From: Promethearchaeota archaeon
Lineage (GTDB): Archaea > Asgardarchaeota > Lokiarchaeia > Sigyniarchaeales > SOKP01
NCBI GenBank assembly: GCA_011364975.1
Contig: RDOE01000001.1
Coordinates: forward strand, 48,707 to 112,706
DNA: 64,000 nt
Direction: 5' to 3'
Position numbers and translations under genes: made by a program. Shown piece after piece: positions 47,838 through 57,386 of the stretch (within the stretch, counting starts at the first letter, position 1; each line of letters opens with the position of its first letter). The notes under the pieces are model-generated. The model was not told the DNA's origin. It saw only the letters and a program-made list of their open reading frames with translations, and did no database searches.

Positions 47838-49196
47838 TTAATCTATCGGCATTTTACCAATTTGAGTCCAAAAATATTTAATAGAGATATAGTACCACAA
47901 TATTAAACAAGGGAAAACTATTATTAAAGAAATCAAAATATTAGTTGGAATGATAATCCCAAAAATATTAATATCTACAAAAGATATCGGCATTATGAAT
48001 GTTTTAATGGCAATAAGCAATAAATAGCCAGCTATTATTAGAATAGTCATAAGGATTATTATTCCTCTAATCCTTTTAAAAATATACATCATTAATATAA
48101 CTAGTACACCCGATACAAGCAAGAATGTTAACAAGATCATCATATCTAATCTACCAATTGTCCATTTCATAAATAAAGTTGTTAGAATTGAAAAAATACC
48201 CGCAATAATGGCCAAAATAAAAAAATTATTAACTAAATTAGGTTCCTTTAGGGTTCCCTTTACTAATATTAATCGCGGTAAAGTTAATGCGGCATCTTTT
48301 TGATCTGAAGCTTTAATATAATTATTTTCTAAGAGGATAATATCTGCTTTTTTTTCTTGAATATCTTTACTTTCAATAAACCCCTTGACGGAATAAAGAA
48401 TATAAAAACTATTGAAGACTTGAACAAGCAAGGCACAAAAGACAGCAGCTTCTAAAGCCCCAAATAAAGCTATTCCTGCAAACATAGCACCTAAACTTAA
48501 TGTTCCTACATCACCAGGAAATATTTTTGAAGGAAATTTATTGAATATGAAAAAAGGAATTATTACAGCTAGAGATATTACTGTGAATAATAAACCTTCG
48601 GTAGAATCCCATATTATTGAACAAATTAATAAAAATATTAAAGCAATAAGTGATGTGCCAGAGCCTTCTCCATTATAGCCTTCTAACATATTTACTGTAT
48701 TTGCAAAAACAGCTACGATAATTGGGGCAAGAAAGGGATAAATTACTGTTAACCTCAATTTACCAAGGTAAGGTATCGTAGGAGAATCAATAGAAATCAA
48801 GCCGTATATATTAGATAAGAAAATTATAGATCCCGTAAAAATAGTTAACATTACTTTATATCTTGAGCGTAACCTAATGCGATCATCTAGAAAACCTATT
48901 ATACCAGATAAAATCACAGTTAAAGTAAAAATTAAAATTTCATTTATAAAAGAGGGAAAGAGTAAAGTTAAAATTATTGCTGTTAACGAAAATCCGATTA
49001 AAATACCCAATCCACCTGATTCAGGAATTTCTGGTTTCGAGTTTTTATGTATATCGATGCCTACATATCCTTTTCTTTTCATTATCTTTATAATATACGG
49101 CATAATAGCATAGGTAATAACGAAACCAATAATAAAAACCAAAATTAAATAAATAATCTCCAAAAATCCCCAATTTAGTTCCGAAAGCTTAATCAT
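47838..49196 (-). CDS. Glycosyltransferase family 4 / UDP-GlcNAc-1-phosphate transferase (GPT/Alg7-like)
   Basis: 'PESGGLGILIGF', 'GIIGFLDDRIRLRSRYKVML', 'ANTVNMLEGYNGEGSGTSLIAL', 'PSKIFPGDVGTLSLGAMFAG'. Confidence 0.9.
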   Translation of the reverse strand: MIKLSELNWGFLEIIYLILVFIIGFVITYAIMPYIIKIMKRKGYVGIDIHKNSKPEIPESGGLGILIGFSLTAIILTLLFPSFINEILIFTLTVILSGIIGFLDDRIRLRSRYKVMLTIFTGSIIFLSNIYGLISIDSPTIPYLGKLRLTVIYPFLAPIIVAVFANTVNMLEGYNGEGSGTSLIALIFLLICSIIWDSTEGLLFTVISLAVIIPFFIFNKFPSKIFPGDVGTLSLGAMFAGIALFGALEAAVFCALLVQVFNSFYILYSVKGFIESKDIQEKKADIILLENNYIKASDQKDAALTLPRLILVKGTLKEPNLVNNFFILAIIAGIFSILTTLFMKWTIGRLDMMILLTFLLVSGVLVILMMYIFKRIRGIIILMTILIIAGYLLLIAIKTFIMPISFVDINIFGIIIPTNILISLIIVFPCLILWYYISIKYFWTQIGKMPID

Positions 49197-49311
49197 TTCT
49201 GTTCAAGCGAGCTACTTTTAAATCTAAATATATAAGGGAAAAATTAATCTATATTTAATAATATTTTTTATTTTTATTTTTTGTTACAATATATTTAAAA
49301 ATTAAAGAGAT

Positions 49312-49383
49312 AGCCCGGCACGGATTCGAACCGTGGTCTCGGGGTTCAAGGCCCCAAATGCTTGGCCGCTACACCACCGGGCT
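49312..49383 (-). tRNA. tRNA-Gln (anticodon TTG), no encoded CCA, no intron
   Basis: Reverse strand AGCCCGG-TG-GTGTAGCGGCCAAGCAT-T-TGGGG-CCTTGAA-CCCCG-AGAC-CACGG-TTCGAAT-CCGTG-CCGGGCT folds as a cloverleaf: 7-bp acceptor, perfect 5-bp T stem, TTCGAAT loop. A1-U72 fits archaeal tRNA-Gln rather than Glu. Confidence 0.88.
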
Positions 49384-49416
49384 ATGTTTTGTTTTAATAA
49401 ATAATAAAGAGCAAAA

Positions 49417-50040
49417 TTATAAATTATATGGTTTTAGATCTTGTTTAAAAAATTCTTCATCTAATAAATTTCTTATGGTTTTAAGGAATTTTAATTCTTC
49501 TTCTTCTTTCCTAAACTCATCAGGTAACATCTGTGGGATAGTCTCAATAATCGGGAACCATCTTTTACATTTTGGACAAAATAGGACTCCACTTTCAATC
49601 TCAATATTTACTTTTATTTTATTTAAAAAAAATAATTCAGGAATAATCTCACTTATTTGAACCGGATTTAAATTATTTAAAAAGTTTTGAATAGCTTTTT
49701 TAATTTCGTTCTGAATCATAGTCATACAGTCTTTGCTAAGTTCATTTGAGCTTCTATCATAAATATAATCAAACTCATCTATGGATTTTAATATTAAACG
49801 TAAATAATTCTCAATTTTATTTGCTTCAATAATTACATCATCTTTGATCAAAGTATCATGTTCTTTTTTTTCAATTCTGATTACGTTTTCTTGGGTTATT
49901 TTAGAAATATCTCGTTGTTTAAAAATGTCAATATACAAATTAAACTCATCAAGACTATTTTCATAGGAAAAGATGTAGAGTTTTAGAGGATAATGTTTAT
50001 CGATAGGACACGCAAGGATGTCATATAACCAAAATTTCAT
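49417..50040 (-). CDS. Trm112-like methyltransferase-activator family protein with enlarged insertion
   Basis: N-term 'MKFWLYDILACPIDKHYPLKLYIF' and C-term 'ESGVLFCPKCKRWFPIIETIPQMLPDEFRKEEEEL' match the Trm112 'GxLxCPxxxRxFPIxxGIPxML' pattern. Confidence 0.7.
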   Translation of the reverse strand: MKFWLYDILACPIDKHYPLKLYIFSYENSLDEFNLYIDIFKQRDISKITQENVIRIEKKEHDTLIKDDVIIEANKIENYLRLILKSIDEFDYIYDRSSNELSKDCMTMIQNEIKKAIQNFLNNLNPVQISEIIPELFFLNKIKVNIEIESGVLFCPKCKRWFPIIETIPQMLPDEFRKEEEELKFLKTIRNLLDEEFFKQDLKPYNL

Positions 50041-50068
50041 TGATACTCATCATATAAAAATAAAGTAA

Positions 50069-51949
50069 TTATAATAAATAACTTCTTAATTGCTGTATAT
50101 ATCTATCAATAGTTCTATCGATCTTTTTCCTTCTATTTAAAAAATCATTTGCTAATTTTTCGTAAGCTGCTTTTGAGGGTAATCTTCCTCTTTTATATCT
50201 GCTTTCTAAAAGATTAAGACTGTCGTCTACGCTCACTCTTTCAGCATCTAATACATCAAGTTTCTTGATGATATTATTAAAGGTTTCGTTGGTTTCAGCT
50301 AAAATTTTCTTAAATGGTAATATTTCCTCTTTAATTTGTTCAAGTTTGGTAGAATTTTTCGTTAAGATATTTTTATAGGTCTTTTTTGCTAATTTCTTTC
50401 TTTTTGTTTCTTCTTCCGCTTTTCTAATTTCTAAAGTCAATGCATTTTTTTCTTCATATAGAGAACAAAACTCTCGAATTTCACTAATCGGTAAGAATTC
50501 CTTCTTAAATGTCAGAATCTCTTCTTCAGATTTCCTACTTTTTGTAATTAGAATGTATAAAGATAATAATACCGCAACAGCTAGCATAATTAATAATGGT
50601 CGAAGTAATAAATCAAATAGATCGATAGTATATGTAACTAGGAAAAATTCATCTTCAATTGGACTTACATAATCGGAATAGAACATTAAGATTTTTGAGC
50701 TTCCTGATTGTTTTATCGCATTTGGAGGTGTAGAAAGATACTCTATTGACCCACATCCTTCAATAATGAGATTAATTGTTTGCTTTTTTCCCAAATATTC
50801 AAATTGGCTTGTAATTAAATTAATCTTTAAAGATTGTTGTATCCAATTCGCCGTAAAATATTCCTCAAATGGTAAATCATATGCTAAACTGAGCTTTACT
50901 TTAGAGGAAGGTGTTAAGAAAGCGCGATTTTGTACTAAATTTATTTCTAGTTTCTTTCTATTATTATCTATTGTGTTTCCAATTGTAATAGTTAATTCTC
51001 CCAGATCATCAAATACCTCAACATTTTTTGCATTATTTGGAATATTGACCGAAACAGTACGTTGATTGAAATAACCATGGTTCTGAATAAGATAATCTTC
51101 TTTTACACTGATCATTCCCCAAGGAGAGATACGAATTTCACGATTTATTTCTTCAACGTGAATTTCTGCAAACTTCAGAACTGTATCCTGAAAAAGTATA
51201 GTGATGAATTCTTTTCCGTTACGAGCATCAATAGCATCTTCAAGATTTGCAAGAAATGGTTCTAAATAATCGTATTTAATGCTTTTGCTCAAATCCCATC
51301 TATAGGTTTTCGTGTCATCTTCATTTCCTGTTGAGCCAACCCGTTCAAAGTATAATCGTTCAGCAGTACTAGGAATTTTATAACTCGTATAAATATATCC
51401 CTCAGCTCGATAAGGCAATATCGGCCAAACCGTAAACGTAAAATTCTGATGAACCTGTAAATCGGGTTCATAGAATAAATTATATGTGAAGAGGTTTTTG
51501 AACGATTGAAAGAAATATATTGTTGTAGATTGATAAGGTAAAATAGGGTTGTCAAAATATATGATAAGCATTTCAAATTTCTTCATAATTATATTCAATC
51601 GATCAATAGCTAACGAATTTTTATTCTCCCCAAAAGCCTGGTAGTAAATTAAATCATTAGAATGTCTTAAGGGTATACCTATAAAAATAGAATCTATAGG
51701 ATTTTCATTATTATTTTGAATGGTTATTTTATCTTTGATATTTACCATCCCATAACCGCTCACATTTCCAGTTCTTACTAACTCTGTGACCAAGATATTT
51801 TCTGCTCCTTCTAAACTTCCTGCTATTTTCGGAGTTTCAATTTCTTGTTGATTATATAATGGAAATTGGGAATTAGTATTAATACTTGAGATTATAATAA
51901 CAAGAAACAATAACCCACTTAAGAGAAATATATAATTCTTTTTCATCAT
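50069..51949 (-). CDS. Ribophorin I/OST1-like oligosaccharyltransferase subunit homologue
   Basis: N-terminal signal-like TM; 'VEEINREIRISPWGMISVKEDYLIQNHGYFNQRTVSVNIPNNAKNVEVFDDLGELTI..NRKKLEINLVQNRAFLTPSSKVKLSLAYDLPFEEYF' resembles RPN1 '[25 protein letters not shown]...GYNLPSYEYL'; single C-terminal TM followed by a coiled-coil tail. Confidence 0.75.
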   Translation of the reverse strand: MMKKNYIFLLSGLLFLVIIISSINTNSQFPLYNQQEIETPKIAGSLEGAENILVTELVRTGNVSGYGMVNIKDKITIQNNNENPIDSIFIGIPLRHSNDLIYYQAFGENKNSLAIDRLNIIMKKFEMLIIYFDNPILPYQSTTIYFFQSFKNLFTYNLFYEPDLQVHQNFTFTVWPILPYRAEGYIYTSYKIPSTAERLYFERVGSTGNEDDTKTYRWDLSKSIKYDYLEPFLANLEDAIDARNGKEFITILFQDTVLKFAEIHVEEINREIRISPWGMISVKEDYLIQNHGYFNQRTVSVNIPNNAKNVEVFDDLGELTITIGNTIDNNRKKLEINLVQNRAFLTPSSKVKLSLAYDLPFEEYFTANWIQQSLKINLITSQFEYLGKKQTINLIIEGCGSIEYLSTPPNAIKQSGSSKILMFYSDYVSPIEDEFFLVTYTIDLFDLLLRPLLIMLAVAVLLSLYILITKSRKSEEEILTFKKEFLPISEIREFCSLYEEKNALTLEIRKAEEETKRKKLAKKTYKNILTKNSTKLEQIKEEILPFKKILAETNETFNNIIKKLDVLDAERVSVDDSLNLLESRYKRGRLPSKAAYEKLANDFLNRRKKIDRTIDRYIQQLRSYLL

Positions 51950-52104
51950 TATTCGACAACCATCACATTCTCAAATTAACTTAAGATAATTAAAACAATT
52001 AATAAAAATTTATCATATTTTTTTCATTATTTCAAGATAAACCTTAATATTTTTGTTGTGTTAATGTTATTTAATAAAAAAATATATACAAAATTATTTT
52101 TACA

Positions 52105-52311
52105 ATGTCAACCCGAAGGAGTCAATCACGAAGGAAAAAAAGAAGAACTGGTAATGCGCCAATGCCGATGGGGGGAGCAGGTTTAATGAGATTTTTTGAA
52201 GATAGCTCAATTGGTATTAAAGTTGGACCTATTACAGCAATTTTACTATCTGTAGGGTTAATTTTGATTGTAATATTCTCTTGGTTAGGTATCTTTGATT
52301 GGATTTTTTAG
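52105..52311 (+). CDS. secG: Preprotein translocase subunit Sec61-beta
   Basis: 'RRKKRRTGNAPMPMGGAGLMRFFEDSSIGIKVGPITAILLSVGLILIVIFSWL' canonical archaeal Sec61-beta. Confidence 0.95.
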   Translation: MSTRRSQSRRKKRRTGNAPMPMGGAGLMRFFEDSSIGIKVGPITAILLSVGLILIVIFSWLGIFDWIF

Positions 52312-52359
52312 AGATTATTAATTTTTCTTATATTTCCTTCTATTAAACCTCTTATAATC

Positions 52360-52653
52360 ATGAAGGTATCTGAATTTCAAAAATTAATCAAAGAATTATA
52401 TTCTAAAAAGGATATTGAACGCGGACTTTATAAAACATTCATTTGGTTAATAGAGGAGGTAGGAGAATTAGCAAGTATAATAAAATCTAAAGAAATAAGA
52501 AAAGAAGAAATAAAAGACGAATTAGCAGATATTATAGCATGGACGGTTTCTATAGCAAATATCCTTGAAGTTGATATTGAGAGTGCGTTAATTGATAAAT
52601 ATCCAAATAAATGTAGGAACTGCAATTCTTCACCTTGTATTTGTGAAGAATGA
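52360..52653 (+). CDS. MazG-like nucleotide pyrophosphohydrolase
   Basis: 'FIWLIEEVGELASIIKS...EIKDELADIIAWTVSIANILEVDIESAL' (EExxE/ExxD) plus C-term 'CRNCNSSPCICEE'. Confidence 0.9.
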   Translation: MKVSEFQKLIKELYSKKDIERGLYKTFIWLIEEVGELASIIKSKEIRKEEIKDELADIIAWTVSIANILEVDIESALIDKYPNKCRNCNSSPCICEE

Positions 52654-52704
52654 ATTGATTATGATTTTATTAATAATTATATAAATAAGTATTGTTAGAA
52701 GATA

Positions 52705-53463
52705 ATGGCAGAAAATTGGAAATCACGTATTCACCCAGAAGCAAAAATAAATAAGGATTCATATATAAGCCAATTAGCAATTATTGGTAAAGGTGTGACC
52801 ATCGAAAAAGATGTTTACATCTCAAGCGGAGTTAAAATTTATGGTGAAACGTTAATAAAAGAAGGGACTTATATTGGAGAAGATTGCATTATTGGACACC
52901 CTCAAAGGGCTCAATTAAAAGAGATAATTATTCATAGAGAAGATATAGTTCATTCTATGGGGCCATTAACTACTATTGGTATAAATTGCACAATTAGAGC
53001 TGGAAGTATTATTTATACTGAAGTAATTTTGGGGAATAATTGTCAAACTGGGCATCATGTTATGATTAGAGAAAAAAGTACTATTGGTAATAACACACTA
53101 ATTGGTACTAAAACTGTTATTGATGGGAATGTAATCATTGGAGATTATGTAAATATTCAAACCGGTGTGTATATTCCATTATTTTGCAGAATTGGAAATC
53201 ATGTATTTATGGGTCCATATAGTAAACTTACAAACGATAAATATATGTTGCGTAAAAAATATGATTTAAAAGGAGCAATCGTAGAAGATTATGTCTCATT
53301 AGGAGCGAATTCTGTAATATTACCGGGAATTAATTTAAAAAGAGGAACAATTGTAGGAGCTGGGAGCGTTGTTACTAAAGACACTGATGAAAAAGATATT
53401 GTAATAGGAAATCCTGCAAAAGTGTTAAAAAAGATACCCGCGGATTGGAATTCATCTTATTGA
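52705..53463 (+). CDS. Left-handed beta-helix acyltransferase (hexapeptide repeat)
   Basis: Hexapeptide repeats throughout, e.g. 'AIIGKGVTIEKDVYISSGVKIYG', 'IIGDYVNIQTGVYIP', C-term 'GAGSVVTKDTDEKDIVIGNPAKVLKKIP'. Confidence 0.92.
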   Translation: MAENWKSRIHPEAKINKDSYISQLAIIGKGVTIEKDVYISSGVKIYGETLIKEGTYIGEDCIIGHPQRAQLKEIIIHREDIVHSMGPLTTIGINCTIRAGSIIYTEVILGNNCQTGHHVMIREKSTIGNNTLIGTKTVIDGNVIIGDYVNIQTGVYIPLFCRIGNHVFMGPYSKLTNDKYMLRKKYDLKGAIVEDYVSLGANSVILPGINLKRGTIVGAGSVVTKDTDEKDIVIGNPAKVLKKIPADWNSSY

Positions 53464-53502
53464 TGGAATTATGCGATTTTTTAAACTAATACTGGATGCA
53501 TT

Positions 53503-54606
53503 ATGAAGGATTCAAATAAAAAAATATGGATCGATATTGAAGAACCAAAAACGGGAATTATGTTTAATTCCCTTATTAATAAATTTCAGAATGAAAATAT
53601 AGAGTTATTGATAACAGCAAGAGATTATGATTCAACCTATCAGATTTTAGATGATTTATCCATAGATTATGTTAAAGTTGGAAGTCATGGGGGGGAAAAA
53701 TTGGAAAATAAGTTAGCTACTTATATAAAGCGGCTAAATGAGTTATTTCCTCTTGTCATAGAATTTAATCCGGACTATTTTGTAACCTTTTCATCTGTAG
53801 AAGGCCCAAGAATCTCATTTGGTCTAAATATACCCTCAATTGGATATAATGATGAACCCCGTAATATTCCTGTGTGTAAACTGATATTTCCTTTCTTAGA
53901 TAAAATAATTACGCCCGATTGTGTTCCAGAAGAGTGGTATATCCGGCTTTATGCAAATCCAGAAAAGTTAATAAGATATCATGGAATAGACGAGATTGCA
54001 TGGCTTTCACATTATATCCCTAACCCAAATGTTCTTGATATTTATGATCTTGATAAAGGTAAATATGTTATTATGAGAAGTGAACCTTCATTTGCTAGTT
54101 ATTTTATTGATGAATTAGAACCCCAAAAAACCCTTTTAAGTGAGATATTTCCACCAATATTTAAAAAATTCCCAAATTATAAATATTTCCTAATAGTTCG
54201 CACAATAGAACAAGAAACTTACTTAAAGGGAAAATTAAAGGATTTTAGTAAGGAAAAAAATTTAGTAATAACACGTTATATGCCCAATATGGTAGATTTG
54301 TGTTTCTATGGTGCACTTATTATTAGTGGTGGAGGAACAATAGTTAGAGAATCGAGTCTATTAAATGTTCCAAGTATAGAATTTTTCCCGGGCGAAACTG
54401 CACCTCAAGAGCATTTTCTTATGAAAAATGGTTTTCCATTAATTCACATTAAAAATTACAGGGATGTGATTACAAAAGCGATAGAATTTTTGACAGAATC
54501 ACCAAGAAAGAATATTTCATTCGAACAGATTAAGAAAAGAATTTTACAATTCGAAGATCCCAACGATATTTGTTTTAATATCGTGAAAAAGGCTCTCAAT
54601 TGCTAA
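53503..54606 (+). CDS. DUF354-family protein (GT-B-like)
   Basis: 'KIWIDIEEPKTGIMFNSLINKFQNENIELLITARDYDSTYQILDDLSIDYVKVGSHGG', 'LIISGGGTIVRESSLLNVPSIEFFPG'. Confidence 0.85.
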   Translation: MKDSNKKIWIDIEEPKTGIMFNSLINKFQNENIELLITARDYDSTYQILDDLSIDYVKVGSHGGEKLENKLATYIKRLNELFPLVIEFNPDYFVTFSSVEGPRISFGLNIPSIGYNDEPRNIPVCKLIFPFLDKIITPDCVPEEWYIRLYANPEKLIRYHGIDEIAWLSHYIPNPNVLDIYDLDKGKYVIMRSEPSFASYFIDELEPQKTLLSEIFPPIFKKFPNYKYFLIVRTIEQETYLKGKLKDFSKEKNLVITRYMPNMVDLCFYGALIISGGGTIVRESSLLNVPSIEFFPGETAPQEHFLMKNGFPLIHIKNYRDVITKAIEFLTESPRKNISFEQIKKRILQFEDPNDICFNIVKKALNC

Positions 54607-54607
54607 G

Positions 54608-55717
54608 TTATTCTAATAAGTACTTATTATATAAATCCACTAATTCACTCCCTGAAGTAGACCAATTATATTTATTCAATAAGCTTTGTGCATTTTTTAT
54701 TAAGTTTACACTTAGAGTATCATTCTTTATTAAACTCTGTATTTTCTTTGAAAGTAATTCTGGATTTTTTACTGGTACAAATATAACTTTATCTTGTAAT
54801 ACCTCTCTAAAAACTTTCAAATCTGAACATATAACTGGTGTTCCACAAGCTATAGCTTCTAATGGTGTAAGACCAAATCCCTCCGATGAGGAGGAGTAGG
54901 TTATAAAAATATCTGCCATTGAATAATAAATCGGAAGCTCATTTTCTTCAATATATCCCATGAAAAATACATCTTGATATCTCTTCTTCCATTCTTCATA
55001 TTTTTCCTTCATAAGGAAGTCAGGAGTTCCCCCAATCACTAGATTTAAGTTCGGGATTACTTCTTTGGTAATTTTGTAAGCACTTATAATATGTTCTATT
55101 CCTTTATAGGGTGCTATACGCCCGATATATAATATAATAGGCCCGGTAATTTCCAATTTTTCTTTCAATCTTTTTGCTTCTTCAGGATAAGGTCGAAATT
55201 TAGCGTCTATCCCATTATATATCGTTATAATTCTTTCTTTATCGACTTTAGGAAGAAAACTATCAAACTTATCTTTAACGAAGTTTGAAACTGTAATTAG
55301 GTAGGTTGCTTTTTTTGAAACGAATTTAGTAAGTATTTTTTCAAATGGAATTGCTGTAAGTTTAGTTTCAAATGGTGTGAAATCATGAATAGTACATATA
55401 AATCTCCTCTTATTAGCGAGAATAATTGGTAATGCTGCTTTAACACTATTAGCATGAATAATATCAAATTTGGAATTTTTAAGATATTTTGTAACCTTAT
55501 AATTGAATTGAAAAATCCATAAAAATCGTCTACGTGTTAAGTTAAGTTGAATAATATCGGGATTATTCAGATTAACATTCCACATCCCTGTTATTAGTTT
55601 TACACTATGTCCTTGATTCTTCAAATACTCAAAAAGGGCTCTAATTACTTTAGCTTCACCATCTGCTGTATCAGGAGAAACTGTTAAAGAAACCAAGCAA
55701 ATTTTCAATTTATTCAT
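54608..55717 (-). CDS. Glycosyltransferase group 1 (GT4)
   Basis: 'IIHANSVKAALP', 'IYNGIDAKFRPYPEEAKRLKEKL', 'ILYIGRIAPYKGIEHII', 'ITYSSSSEGFGLTPLEAIACGTPVICSDL'. Confidence 0.95.
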   Translation of the reverse strand: MNKLKICLVSLTVSPDTADGEAKVIRALFEYLKNQGHSVKLITGMWNVNLNNPDIIQLNLTRRRFLWIFQFNYKVTKYLKNSKFDIIHANSVKAALPIILANKRRFICTIHDFTPFETKLTAIPFEKILTKFVSKKATYLITVSNFVKDKFDSFLPKVDKERIITIYNGIDAKFRPYPEEAKRLKEKLEITGPIILYIGRIAPYKGIEHIISAYKITKEVIPNLNLVIGGTPDFLMKEKYEEWKKRYQDVFFMGYIEENELPIYYSMADIFITYSSSSEGFGLTPLEAIACGTPVICSDLKVFREVLQDKVIFVPVKNPELLSKKIQSLIKNDTLSVNLIKNAQSLLNKYNWSTSGSELVDLYNKYLLE

Positions 55718-55754
55718 AGGGAATTTAAGTTAAAATAGTAATTTAAAGTATTAT

Positions 55755-56726
55755 TTAAGTCAATTGTAAATACCCATCTTCAGTAATTAAAATGGTTTCT
55801 TCAGTTTGAGCAACAAAAATTCCCTTTTGTTCAGATAAAACATAATGTACCTGTAATTTTCCTTGTTGAATTAATTCTTGAAGACCAAATGAAATTCCCA
55901 TTCTAAATTCTTTTGCTAACCATCTTTCAGCGAAGGGTAAGGTTTGGTAATTTTTATTAATATAACCTAATATTTGCTTAGAAGCTTTTCTACGTAAAGG
56001 TACTCTCCCCGCATATGGATTCAATTCATAAATATAGGAGTACTTTGTATTATGAACCATACCATCTCCAGTAGAGGCAAATATTTCTACAGCATAAATT
56101 TCTCCTTCTTCCATAATGTCACCACCTTGCGTTCCTAACTCGGGTAACTGCTTTTTCCCATGAACAGTCCATCTCTCAATCTGATGTCCCCCTAACTGCT
56201 TAACTGGATTAAATTTGAAACCCTTTACAATACTTTCTATTTTTTTTCCAATTTCTCTTGTGTGAACTTTTGGTTTCGCCATCATTTTAGCAGCATCTAC
56301 AGCAACTTCTGTTGCTTGAATAATGTTTTCAAGTGATTTTTCCTCATTAAAAGAAACCGAAAATGCCGTATCTACTATATAACCATCAATATGAACACCT
56401 AAATCAATTTTAACTATATCTCCACTATTAATAACGAGTCCATCATCCTTAATTGGGGAAGTATAATGAGCTGCGGTATTATTGATACTCACATTAACAG
56501 GGAATGCACAACTCCCTCCAAGTTCCACTATTTTTGACTCTGCTTTTTCCACTAGAGCATATACGCTTAATCCTTCTTTTACAAGCGGTTTTATAAACTT
56601 TTTCACGTTCTGAGCAATGTTACCTGCTTTTTTTAAAGATTCGATTTTATATTCTTTATCTTCTTCTTTCTCTTCCTCAGAAACTTTATTTTCAGATTGA
56701 TTTTTCAAGTTTTTATTCTCATTCAT
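55755..56726 (-). CDS. map: Methionine aminopeptidase type II
   Basis: 'NNTAAHYTSPIKDDGLVINSGDIVKIDLGVHIDGYIVDTAFSVSF', 'GGHQIERWTVHGKKQLP', 'YAVEIFASTGDG'. Start moved to MNENKNLKN (56726); the track start at 56783 adds 19 unlikely residues. Confidence 0.94.
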   Translation of the reverse strand: MNENKNLKNQSENKVSEEEKEEDKEYKIESLKKAGNIAQNVKKFIKPLVKEGLSVYALVEKAESKIVELGGSCAFPVNVSINNTAAHYTSPIKDDGLVINSGDIVKIDLGVHIDGYIVDTAFSVSFNEEKSLENIIQATEVAVDAAKMMAKPKVHTREIGKKIESIVKGFKFNPVKQLGGHQIERWTVHGKKQLPELGTQGGDIMEEGEIYAVEIFASTGDGMVHNTKYSYIYELNPYAGRVPLRRKASKQILGYINKNYQTLPFAERWLAKEFRMGISFGLQELIQQGKLQVHYVLSEQKGIFVAQTEETILITEDGYLQLT

Positions 56727-56951
56727 TGGTATATCAAAATGTAAAAGTTGATAAAAATATTTTTTAAATAAGTAAAATATCAAAGGTAATATAATTAAAA
56801 ATAAATAAGGTAAACATTAATAATTAAATAAAGTTAATTTTAATAGATCATATAACTAATTAATATATTACTCATAAAACTTGATTCATAATTAAGAATA
56901 GTATTATTTGAGTTAATAACCCCATATTTTAAAATAAGGAGGCAATAATAT

Positions 56952-57323
56952 TTGTCTGAAAATATCAGTGAATTAACCGATTTGCTAAGAAAATTATCTG
57001 CTGTTAATAGTGATATAGAAGGTTCTGCTATTGTAAGCGTTCAAGGGTTACCCATTTGTTCTGTTTTAAGTAGAAATGTAAACGACGGGATAGTGAGTGC
57101 TATGTCTGCGGCTATTCAAAGTGTATCAGAACGGGCTGTAGAAGAGCTCGATCGTGGTGAATTAAAACGTATCCTTATCGAAGGCGTAAACGGGATTATT
57201 ATCCTTTCTAAGGCAGGTGAAAATGCAATTTTATGTACTTTATGTAATGCAAACGCTAGTTTAGGAATGGTTTTTCTTAATATTCAAAGCGTCTCGAATA
57301 GAATCGCTTCACTCTTAGACTAA
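56952..57323 (+). CDS. Roadblock/LC7 domain protein
   Basis: 'LLRKLSAVNSDIEGSAIVSVQGLPICSVLSRNVNDGIVSAMSAAIQSVSERAVEELDRGELKRILIEGVNGIIILSKAGENAILCTLCNANASLGMVFLNIQ'; TTG start. Confidence 0.93.
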   Translation: MSENISELTDLLRKLSAVNSDIEGSAIVSVQGLPICSVLSRNVNDGIVSAMSAAIQSVSERAVEELDRGELKRILIEGVNGIIILSKAGENAILCTLCNANASLGMVFLNIQSVSNRIASLLD

Positions 57324-57386
57324 TTAAAAGGGTTTACATAAATCCTCCTTATTAATATCAATTTAGTAAAATAAAATCACCCGATA

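Noticed and set aside
49312-49383. tRNA-Glu or tRNA-Ser identity for the tRNA
   Set aside because: Ser(TGA) would need a mispaired anticodon stem and has no long variable arm; Glu needs TTC, which is not in the loop, and A1-U72 fits archaeal Gln.
51289-51576. 95-aa minus-strand ORF inside the OST1-like gene
   Set aside because: Alternate-frame ORF in a long coherent coding sequence.
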